Assembly (NCBI GenBank): GCA_905209725.1 | Contig: CAJLTZ010000025.1 | Location: 1-28,528, forward strand | From: an uncultured Muribaculaceae bacterium | Lineage (GTDB): Bacteria; Bacteroidota; Bacteroidia; Bacteroidales; Muribaculaceae | Reading direction: 5' to 3' | Length of the DNA stretch: 28,528 nucleotides | Part shown: piece after piece, positions 7,267-13,703 of the stretch | Layout of the letters: the number at the start of each line of letters is the position of its first letter | Position numbering within the stretch: position 1 is the stretch's first letter | Notes under the pieces: model-generated | Seen by the model: the letters and a program-made list of their open reading frames with translations, nothing else | Database searches by the model: none | Told to the model about the DNA's origin: nothing | Position numbers and translations under genes: made by a program

Positions 7267-8292
7267 ATGGAACGATTGGATAAATACTCATCGAGTGCGA
7301 TCAATCTGATGAAGGCATGCTGCTTGATAGGCGTTGTCGCCATACACAGCGATCCAAGTTCGGATCCTTATGAAAACCGGGAATGCCTTGAATTATTAGC
7401 GTTTGTATTGAGACAATTGCAGTATGTATGCGTTCCATTCTTTTTCATTCTTTCTGGTTATCTATTTTTTTACAACTTGCAGGGCTTTGATTTCTCGGCA
7501 ATCTGTCGGAAATGGAAGTCGAGGATAAAATCTCTTGTGGTTCCTTATATTTTATGGGGAACAATATTTGCGATGGCCCGCTTCCTTGGAGCAAAGTATT
7601 TTGGGTTTGAGAGTTTTGGAACATTTGTGGATGGGAAATTCTCCTTTACAGGATTCCTGACCTGCTTTTGGGATACCGGCTATGGATATCCGCTTGATTT
7701 TCCTTTATGGTTTGTCCGTAATCTGATAATTTTTGTGGTCTGTGCGCCTGTTGTCTATTTTATTGGGAAATACTGGGTGCTGACCGCCATATGCGTCTTG
7801 TTGTCCACTTTCAATATCCCTACGTTCAGTGCTGAATTTTTTATATATGGGGCAGCATTGGGAATCCATCTGATTAATCCATATAAGGTGTTGCAAAAGC
7901 ATATATGGTCAATATCTGTGGTCTGGTTGATGGCGATGTATCTGTGCAATTACCGCACGGAGAGATTTATGGATATTCTTTATGTTAGCGGTTTTGGGGT
8001 TTTGGCTCCACTATTTGTGCTTGCTGTGAAACGATTTCCCCGTGTATCCAAATTCGCCGATAAGCAATCGAACGCTTTTTTCTTTATATATGCGCTTCAT
8101 GGGATGTATGCGCCTAAGCTCACCGAAATCCTTGAGGGAATAATAGGATATGCGAACGCGTTCAGTTGGCTGGCGACACTCTTGTTGGCAACGCTTCTGA
8201 ATACGCTTCTTGGCTATCTTATATACGTTGTCGCCGCGCACCTCTTGCCGAGATTTACGAATCTGCTTTGCGGAGGTAGACAGCAACGGTGA
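7267..8292 (+). CDS. Acyltransferase 3 family membrane protein
   Basis: The 341-residue protein has about ten membrane segments. It opens with the family signature 'LMKACCLIGVVAIHS' (conserved His27) and continues with 'YVCVPFFFILSGYLFF', the second hallmark of acyltransferase-3 proteins such as OafA/NodX types. These enzymes transfer acetyl or other acyl groups to sugars on the extracytoplasmic face of the inner membrane. The substrate is unknown; a surface glycan is likely by context. The coding sequence is visibly richer in A/T than both flanks, which may mark a transferred gene. It ends 2 nt from the stop of the convergent gene at 8295. Confidence 0.87.
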   Translation: MERLDKYSSSAINLMKACCLIGVVAIHSDPSSDPYENRECLELLAFVLRQLQYVCVPFFFILSGYLFFYNLQGFDFSAICRKWKSRIKSLVVPYILWGTIFAMARFLGAKYFGFESFGTFVDGKFSFTGFLTCFWDTGYGYPLDFPLWFVRNLIIFVVCAPVVYFIGKYWVLTAICVLLSTFNIPTFSAEFFIYGAALGIHLINPYKVLQKHIWSISVVWLMAMYLCNYRTERFMDILYVSGFGVLAPLFVLAVKRFPRVSKFADKQSNAFFFIYALHGMYAPKLTEILEGIIGYANAFSWLATLLLATLLNTLLGYLIYVVAAHLLPRFTNLLCGGRQQR

Positions 8293-8294
8293 GA

Positions 8295-9269
8295 TTACAG
8301 GGGGAGGTGGAAGCGGAGGTGGGCGGTGGCGGTGGCGCCGTAGGAGAATTTCTGGCGGAGGAGGCCGGCGTTGAGGTAGCGGCCGTGGTCCTCATTGCTG
8401 ATGCCGAAGTCGAAGAATCTGCGGTTGGCAAAGGTTTCAGCCATCAGATGATGGAAGAGCGGTGTAAGCAGATTTAATACCCTGCCACGCGGCGTGGTGG
8501 CGATATACTGCGCGTGAGCCACTATCCCCGTATCATATATACATACTCCTGCGTCAATGCCTGAATCTCCGGAGGCATTGCCGCAATCCTGAGTCGAGGC
8601 TCCGAAGAAACGGATGTTGCCCGGAAATCTGCCGGCAAGCAGTAGCATCTCCTCGGGGGAATGCACGGGCTTTGCGCCGTGACGCTCTGCAAGACAGTCG
8701 GCAAGCATAGCCATAAATTCGCGGATTTCATCCTCACCGTGAAGTTCACGCACGTAGGCACCGGCCTTCAAGGCAGATGCGAGATGGCGCCGCTGCTGCG
8801 AATTGAAATGCACACCCTCGCCAAGAGGTGCCGTGGAAGAAATGTCAGCCTGAATCAACTGAGCGCCGAGACGGAAAAGCGCGTAAAGATCCTCGTCGGA
8901 GGGACTCTTCGCATAGATATGTGGCAATGGTTTATAGATTAGTTGGCTGATACCCATATTGCGCCACACCTCGACCGCTTCCAAAAAGATGTCGAGCAAT
9001 CCGGCCCCATCGAGATGGGCGGGCGGAAGAATCCAACCTCCATAGGTGAGACCCTGATGGGAATGGAGTGTCATCCCATCATCGAGATTGGCAGGGAGCA
9101 AAGCCATAAGCCGGGTTCCCTTATACGCCATCCAACTGCAATCGTGGAAACGGTCGGCGTGATAATCCATATATTCGCGACGGAAGAGGAAAGTGGCATT
9201 GCGCGATGCATCCACAAACTGATTCCATTCCCTTGCCGCGTCGGGCGTATATCTTCTTATTTCGAACAT
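8295..9269 (-). CDS. GNAT/FemAB-like acyl- or aminoacyltransferase
   Basis: The 324-residue soluble protein begins 'MFEIRRYTPDAAREWNQFVDAS...TFLFRREYMDYH', the pattern of GNAT-fold proteins related to FemAB/PelX, often found in Bacteroidetes glycan loci. A second GNAT half follows ('LKAGAYVRELHGEDEIREFMAMLADCLAERHGAKPVHS'), and the C-terminus has 'NLLTPLFHHLMAETFANRRFFDFGISNEDHGRYLNAGL', which is characteristic of this group. Family members transfer an acyl or aminoacyl group to an amino sugar or peptide; the substrate here is not known. It is the last gene of the minus-strand glycosyltransferase cluster, 34 nt after the GT2 at 9304-10200. Confidence 0.75.
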   Translation of the reverse strand: MFEIRRYTPDAAREWNQFVDASRNATFLFRREYMDYHADRFHDCSWMAYKGTRLMALLPANLDDGMTLHSHQGLTYGGWILPPAHLDGAGLLDIFLEAVEVWRNMGISQLIYKPLPHIYAKSPSDEDLYALFRLGAQLIQADISSTAPLGEGVHFNSQQRRHLASALKAGAYVRELHGEDEIREFMAMLADCLAERHGAKPVHSPEEMLLLAGRFPGNIRFFGASTQDCGNASGDSGIDAGVCIYDTGIVAHAQYIATTPRGRVLNLLTPLFHHLMAETFANRRFFDFGISNEDHGRYLNAGLLRQKFSYGATATAHLRFHLPL

Positions 9270-9325
9270 CTTTGGAATTGATGATTGATGATTCTTTTTT
9301 GATTTATGATTGATGATTTGTGATT
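9270..9325 (-). repeat. ATCATCAATC-type leader repeat before the GNAT-like gene
   Basis: Read on the minus strand, the stretch is built from AATCATCAATCAT words, interrupted by a run of A. It spans the end of the upstream GT2 gene, so the last GT2 codons come from the repeat. It reaches to within a few bases of the GNAT-like ATG. Confidence 0.6.
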
Positions 9326-10200
9326 GACTGCCAGGCTTGTTCCGGCTCGTCGAGGCTGAAGAGGCCCTTGCCTCTGACGCTCATTGCACCGGCAAACCAA
9401 TTGCGGAGATAACTCAGTGCATTCTTCAATCCGTAACGGTGCATCTGACGCCATGCGTGGACAATCATCCGGGCCGGCCACGAGAAGGGATGGGTGTATG
9501 TGAATATGGCGCCCTTTGTCTTGATTGCTGCCGGCGACTGGCCAATTTTCTCCGCAGAAGTAGGGTCATCATGGCGACCAATCTCTATGGGCACGAAATG
9601 GCCGTCGATACCCCTGCGTCGACAATCCTCCATAAATACATCCTCCTCGCCGATGGGATATTCCGCGCCGATGCCGAAGTGCTCATTAAACCACACGTGT
9701 CCCTGCACTTGAGAGCGCCGCATCATCAGTTCGGGGTTGATCATATAGAAACCCTTCGCCGGCCTCGAGAGCAAGAACTCAAAATCGTGGTAATATTTGG
9801 GAAACGCCACGTAATCAATCTTGAAGCAGAGGAGAGCATCGTCGGGATGCAGGCGCGCTTGTTCTATTACGGCTTGCAACTGAGCCGGGGAATTAACCAC
9901 ATCGTCGTCGCTGAAAAGGAGGAGCGGAGATGTGGCCATACGCAGCAGGTTGTTGCGGTTTTTCGCCACACCTCTTGACCGGATAATCTCCACGCGGAAA
10001 TCGTTGCGACTTAGCACGCATTCGGGCACCGGTTCGTCGGAGTCCGGTTGCTGCCAGCTCACCAGATACTGCACGCCGGGCATCTCCGGGCGGCCGCCGG
10101 CGAGCACCCTTTTCATGCCCTCCGGCCCATAAGCGCAGATAAGCACCTGAAGGGTGACCTCATCCTGCGGCGAAGGATTTATTTCAGCGGACTGCGACAT
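9304..10200 (-). CDS. Glycosyltransferase family 2
   Basis: The 298-residue protein has a GT-A nucleotide-sugar fold. The first strand is 'LQVLICAY', the metal-binding motif is LFSDDDVV with Asp98-100, and a 'GEEDVFMEDC' segment supplies the catalytic base. There is no membrane segment. It uses a nucleotide sugar to extend a glycan, probably on a lipid carrier at the inner face of the inner membrane; neither sugar nor acceptor can be read from sequence. It begins 4 nt after the upstream GT2 stop. Its final residues (ITNHQS) are encoded by the ATCATCAATC-type repeat, a sign that its original end was replaced or extended. Confidence 0.88.
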   Translation of the reverse strand: MSQSAEINPSPQDEVTLQVLICAYGPEGMKRVLAGGRPEMPGVQYLVSWQQPDSDEPVPECVLSRNDFRVEIIRSRGVAKNRNNLLRMATSPLLLFSDDDVVNSPAQLQAVIEQARLHPDDALLCFKIDYVAFPKYYHDFEFLLSRPAKGFYMINPELMMRRSQVQGHVWFNEHFGIGAEYPIGEEDVFMEDCRRRGIDGHFVPIEIGRHDDPTSAEKIGQSPAAIKTKGAIFTYTHPFSWPARMIVHAWRQMHRYGLKNALSYLRNWFAGAMSVRGKGLFSLDEPEQAWQSITNHQS

Positions 10201-10204
10201 ATGG

Positions 10205-11227
10205 TTATTGTTTATGCGTAATTCTGCGCCTGGCGCGGATTATGGCCGAGGCGGGACGCGACACGGGTGAGAAAAGCAGCCTCCGGTAGAGCCGCGTCTT
10301 GGCAGGGAGTGGTATACCCTCGGCCTTGGCCCAGTTGATGAGTCTAAGAGCGCGGCTGCGGGAATTGAAATGGAAAGCCTGCGACATCAGAAAATCCACG
10401 TATCGGGCCATCACAGGCGCCGCATCCCTGTCGGAGATGCCATAATGGCGGATGAGTTCGAGGCGCAGGCGCGTGGTGCCGAAATAGAAATCGAACGTCT
10501 TGGCGAAATTGTCTTCGGATGAGATTGATGAATGACCCTGAGAATAAGCGAGGGTAGGTTGCGGGATATAAGCGATATCCCCCGCGGCGGCGGCAGCGCA
10601 TTCCACCTGCAGGTCCTCACAGCGATATTCCGGGTCGAGGAAAAGATGAGGCATCTCGTCGAGAGCTCTGAGAATGGGGCCGCGCCGATAGAGCGAGGAA
10701 CAGAGATGGATGAAAGGCTCGTCATTTTCTACAAGGATTTTTCGCAGGGCATCGTGGCCTGTCTCAAGAGGCTGGCGCGGGGCTGCCGGGATGAAAGGTT
10801 GTGCGGAACCGTCGGGGTAATAAAGATTGAAGGCGGTATGCACGAGAGAAATGGCGGGGTTGTCACGCAGAATGTCGAGTTGTTTCTGGAGTTTTAGCGG
10901 GTCTGTCCAGAAATCATCACCGGCGCAATCCGCTATAAGGGAAGCGCGGGCATTGCGCAGGGCATCGAAATAATTGGCCTGTACGCCACGGTTGTGCTCA
11001 TTGACGTGCACGCGCACGATATCCGGGAAGCGTGTGGCGTAAGTGCGGGCCACATCGGCCGTGGAGTCGGGGGAACAATCGTCCCATACGAGCACCTCAA
11101 AAGGGGCGTCGAGGCGCTGGGCAAGCACAGAATCGAGGGTGCGTGACAAAGTCTCCTCTTGCCGGTAAGTGACCACAATTACTGAAATTTCCGGAGCGGG
11201 GCGTGCTGACTGCTCAAAATCTGTCAT
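10205..11227 (-). CDS. Glycosyltransferase family 2
   Basis: The 340-residue protein opens its GT-A domain with 'ISVIVVTYRQEETLSRTLDSVL', followed by 'FEVLVWDDCSPDST' and the DxD-like 'DCAGDDFW' (Asp104-105). A long C-terminal part ('LEDPEY'-type region, 'HYGISDRDAAPVMARYVDFLMSQAFHFNSRSRALRLINWA') is typical of Bacteroidetes GT2s that modify O-antigen or capsule chains. The ATG at 11227 is preferred. An in-frame TTG at 11239 would overlap the upstream stop by 4 nt and adds only MICV. The product acts in the cytoplasm on an unknown glycan. It lies 8 nt downstream of the next GT2 and 4 nt upstream of the GT2 at 9304. Confidence 0.88.
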   Translation of the reverse strand: MTDFEQSARPAPEISVIVVTYRQEETLSRTLDSVLAQRLDAPFEVLVWDDCSPDSTADVARTYATRFPDIVRVHVNEHNRGVQANYFDALRNARASLIADCAGDDFWTDPLKLQKQLDILRDNPAISLVHTAFNLYYPDGSAQPFIPAAPRQPLETGHDALRKILVENDEPFIHLCSSLYRRGPILRALDEMPHLFLDPEYRCEDLQVECAAAAAGDIAYIPQPTLAYSQGHSSISSEDNFAKTFDFYFGTTRLRLELIRHYGISDRDAAPVMARYVDFLMSQAFHFNSRSRALRLINWAKAEGIPLPAKTRLYRRLLFSPVSRPASAIIRARRRITHKQ

Positions 11228-11235
11228 GACACAAA

Positions 11236-11964
11236 TCAATGTTTAAAAATAGACTTGCCCACGAGGGCGATGTGATGCAGCAGAGTCGGTATTGAGCCGT
11301 AATAATTGCACATGATGCGGTAGCGCTCGCGGAGGCTCTTGAAATGGTTCTTGTCGGTGAGGCCGTCGCTGAGATAGTCGATGGCGATGAGGTTGAGATT
11401 GGTGTTGCGGTCCGGATTGCTGTTGCGGATGCAACGGATTGTCCAGTCGTAGTCGGCCGAAAAACGGTAGGCAAGATTATAATCCGGAGCGAGGGAGCGC
11501 TTCACCATAAAGGCCTGATGGCAGATGAGCATCCCCTTGGAGAAGGACTCGAAAGTGAGACGCTGCGGGGCGGTGTGGTGTCGGTTGCCGGTCACCTTGC
11601 GTTCCGTGTTTACAATCACGGTGTCGGCATAGATGATGTCATCATCCATTTTGGCACGTTCGGCGTATGCGGCGAGCACGTCGGGAGAATGGAACGCATC
11701 GCCGGCGTTGAGGAAAAGTACATAGCGCCCCCGGGCCAGATGCAGACCCTTGTTCATAGCGTCGTAGAGGCCGCGGTCGGGTTCGCTGAGGATTCTGGCA
11801 GAGGGGTTTCTGCGGGCGATGGCGAGAGTGTCGTCGGTGGATGCGCCGTCGACTACAATGTGTTCGAAATCGCGAAACGACTGCGCCATAATTGAATCAA
11901 CAGTCGGGGGCAGCACTTTTGCCGCGTTATATGTGATTGTGATGATGCTGATCAGGGGAGCCAT
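11236..11964 (-). CDS. Glycosyltransferase family 2 (WcaE/EpsE-like)
   Basis: The 242-residue protein is a compact GT-A enzyme: 'LISIITITYNAAKVLPPTVDSIMAQSF', 'FEHIVVDGASTDDT', 'SEPDRGLYDAMNKGLHLARGRYVLFLNAGDAF'. The NAGD motif at 86-89 replaces the more usual DxD and is normal for the WcaE-type GT2 branch. 'HQAFMVKRSLAPDYNLAYRFSADYDW' is also typical. It is the first gene of the GT2 cluster, with a promoter-like box 38 nt upstream (12002-12009). It presumably adds one sugar to a lipid-linked surface glycan; the donor is unknown. Confidence 0.9.
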   Translation of the reverse strand: MAPLISIITITYNAAKVLPPTVDSIMAQSFRDFEHIVVDGASTDDTLAIARRNPSARILSEPDRGLYDAMNKGLHLARGRYVLFLNAGDAFHSPDVLAAYAERAKMDDDIIYADTVIVNTERKVTGNRHHTAPQRLTFESFSKGMLICHQAFMVKRSLAPDYNLAYRFSADYDWTIRCIRNSNPDRNTNLNLIAIDYLSDGLTDKNHFKSLRERYRIMCNYYGSIPTLLHHIALVGKSIFKH

Positions 11965-12001
11965 AATGAATTCCGGAGGGGATGATAACCTGCCGTGAAT
12001 G

Positions 12002-12009
12002 CAAAGATA
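12002..12009 (-). promoter_or_regulatory. Probable -7 box for the GT2/GNAT cluster
   Basis: On the minus strand TATCTTTG matches TAnnTTTG exactly, 38 nt before the ATG at 11964. A TTG at the -33 distance is missing; the upstream 20-40 nt hold a small CGCGTTT/AAACGCG hairpin (12026-12042) instead. The spacer between the SDR and GT2 genes thus looks like the cluster's start point. Confidence 0.55.
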
Positions 12010-12070
12010 ATGAAATTTTTACATCCGCGTTTAAAAAACGCGATAATGATTGGCTCCAAGGGTGATAATT

Positions 12071-12835
12071 TTATCGACTTCCGGGGATTGGTTTGTCGGG
12101 GCGCGATATGGGGAAGTCCATACGGGTCCAGATGCAGCGCGGAATCATTTTCCATGCGGAAGCGAGCAGTCCCCAGCGCCAGTCGATATATGCCACGCGA
12201 GGATGGCGCACAATCGCCTTGATGATCAGCGGCACGGCATAATCCAGATCCATCTCCATCGGATAGGAATGTCCCTTGAGGAGAAGGGGTGTATTTATCC
12301 AGCCCGGACGGATGTCGGTGATGGTGATGTCTGCATGCTCGGCGTGGGCGAGTTGCTCGATGGCTGTCAGGTAGGTCTGGGCGCATTTCTTCGATGTGGA
12401 ATAAGCGGAGAGACGTCCCATGCCCATCGTGCCGGCCACAGAAGTGACGGCTGCAATTTGTCCGGCAATCTTGTGCTCGCGGAAATAGCGGTAGGCATCG
12501 CTAATCATCCTCGCAAACCCCACAGCGTTGGTCTCCAGAATCTCCACTTCGCGCTGTGGAAGGAGATTAAGGTTCTCATATCCGATTCCCGACACATGGA
12601 AATAGATATCCATTCCTCCGAGGCGCGAGATAAGTTCGCGGAAGCGGTGGATGGCGTCGGGGGAATTGACGTCAATCTCGGAAAACTCCACGCAATCGGG
12701 ATGTTTCTGCTTGAGGGCCTTCATAGGCTCTGTGTGACGAGCGGCGAGGCCCACTTTCACGCCACGGCTTGCCAAGGCCTCGGCCACGTGCAGACCGATG
12801 CCGGAGGAGGCGCCCATAATCACTACTTTCTTCAT
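12071..12835 (-). CDS. Short-chain dehydrogenase/reductase (SDR)
   Basis: The 254-residue NAD(P)-dependent oxidoreductase shows the classical SDR pattern: nucleotide-binding GASSGIG at residues 8-14, Arg at 33 after the second strand (NADP preference likely), catalytic Ser132, Tyr145 and Lys149 in 'TSVAGTMGMGRLSAYSTSKK'. The substrate is not predictable. The ATG at 12835 is chosen because family members start two or three residues before the first strand; a longer open frame reaches 12982 but would translate across a terminator-like hairpin. It follows the sigma gene on the same strand after a 209-nt structured spacer and precedes the GT2 cluster by 106 nt. Confidence 0.93.
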   Translation of the reverse strand: MKKVVIMGASSGIGLHVAEALASRGVKVGLAARHTEPMKALKQKHPDCVEFSEIDVNSPDAIHRFRELISRLGGMDIYFHVSGIGYENLNLLPQREVEILETNAVGFARMISDAYRYFREHKIAGQIAAVTSVAGTMGMGRLSAYSTSKKCAQTYLTAIEQLAHAEHADITITDIRPGWINTPLLLKGHSYPMEMDLDYAVPLIIKAIVRHPRVAYIDWRWGLLASAWKMIPRCIWTRMDFPISRPDKPIPGSR

Positions 12836-12867
12836 AATCTCTTTGTATTGAAGGTTGATAATCCGGT

Positions 12868-12899
12868 AAAAAATCCGCCGCGTTTCACACGTGGCGGAT
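12868..12899 (-). terminator. Terminator or attenuator hairpin between sigma and SDR genes
   Basis: On the minus strand a 10-bp stem, ATCCGCCACG with CGCGGCGGAT (one G-U pair), has a 7-nt loop and ends in a run of six T. It lies about 150 nt after the sigma gene stop but only 33 nt before the SDR ATG, so it could end the sigma transcript or act as an attenuator in the SDR leader. Confidence 0.75.
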
Positions 12900-12953
12900 C
12901 CTTGGGTTACTACATTGTAATGTAAAAATAATAAAAACCAAAATCCATAAGAC

Positions 12954-12998
12954 AGTTGCCAAAATAAAGCCAGACAACGCACAAATTAAATGGCAACT
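12954..12998. repeat. Inverted repeat AGTTGCCA/TGGCAACT
   Basis: Perfect 8-bp arms at 12954-12961 and 12991-12998 are separated by 29 nt in the spacer after the sigma gene. It could be an operator or RNA stem; no partner is known. A smaller hairpin, TACATT/AATGTA, lies at 12911-12924. Confidence 0.4.
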
Positions 12999-13044
12999 TT
13001 CTCAAACGTTACACAAACAGTATAATATAATTTTTTAAACTCAA

Positions 13045-13554
13045 TCAATGTCTATAATCCTTGAGCATATTCTGGAGTCGCTTGCGGGCGAAGAAAATAC
13101 GGCTCTTCACGGTGCCGAGCGGAAGATTCATCTTTTCGGCAATCTCGCTGTATTTATAGCCGGCGATATACATCGTGAAGGGTTCGCGATATTCCTCAGA
13201 AAACTCGTTGATGGCTATAGCAATCTCCTTGGCGGCCATTGAGCCTTCGGGAGTGCTGAGCCCCGACTCCTGGGAGAGGTTGAGGTGGTATAAATCCTCT
13301 GTGGTGTCGATCACCGTGGCGCTGCGCACCTGACGACGGTAATTGTTGATAAAGATGTTGCGCATTATGGTGAACACCCAGCCCTTGAAATTGACGTTGT
13401 CGACATATTTAGACTCGTTGTCGAGCACTTTGAGTGTGGTGTCCTGCACGAGATCCTGAGCGGCTTCCTGATTTGAGGTGAGCTGATATGCGAAGCTCAG
13501 AAGGTTGCTCTGCAATCCTACGAGACGCTGTTTGAATTGTTGTTTCTGTGCCAT
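13045..13554 (-). CDS. ECF-type RNA polymerase sigma factor
   Basis: The 169-residue protein has the two ECF sigma regions. Region 2 ('LLSFAYQLTSNQEAAQDLVQDTTLKVL' and 'NFKGWVFTIMRNIFINNYRR') binds the -10 element and core polymerase; region 4 ('EYREPFTMYIAGYKYSEIAEKMNLPLGTVKSRIFFARKRLQ') is the helix-turn-helix for -35 binding. Such sigmas direct core RNA polymerase to a stress or envelope regulon. No anti-sigma (FecR- or zinc-ZAS-like) gene lies beside it, so its control is not evident. Its divergent neighbour is the CotH lipoprotein gene, 149 nt away. It resembles the stand-alone ECF sigmas common in Bacteroidales, but I cannot match it to a named one. Confidence 0.94.
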   Translation of the reverse strand: MAQKQQFKQRLVGLQSNLLSFAYQLTSNQEAAQDLVQDTTLKVLDNESKYVDNVNFKGWVFTIMRNIFINNYRRQVRSATVIDTTEDLYHLNLSQESGLSTPEGSMAAKEIAIAINEFSEEYREPFTMYIAGYKYSEIAEKMNLPLGTVKSRIFFARKRLQNMLKDYRH

Positions 13555-13703
13555 AATGTGGAATCTTTAAAAAGTTGTAGGGGATCTTTACTCCTCTTTT
13601 ATACTTATAGAACAACCGAAGTGCAGAATATATCATATTAAAAACGCATCTTTAACAATTTTTTTACAAAAATCCGTTATCTATATTAGTTAAATACTTA
13701 ATA

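Noticed and set aside
12050..12925. 291-codon plus-strand frame antisense to the SDR gene
   Set aside because: The SDR on the other strand has a full set of catalytic motifs; this frame has none and crosses the terminator-like hairpin.
12836..12982. Longer SDR reading frame from 12982
   Set aside because: Translation would run through the hairpin and T-run; the ATG at 12835 matches the SDR N-terminus.
13555..13703. Promoters for the sigma and CotH genes
   Set aside because: The 149-nt spacer is AT-rich, but no exact TAnnTTTG box with a -33 TTG was found for either direction, so none is annotated.
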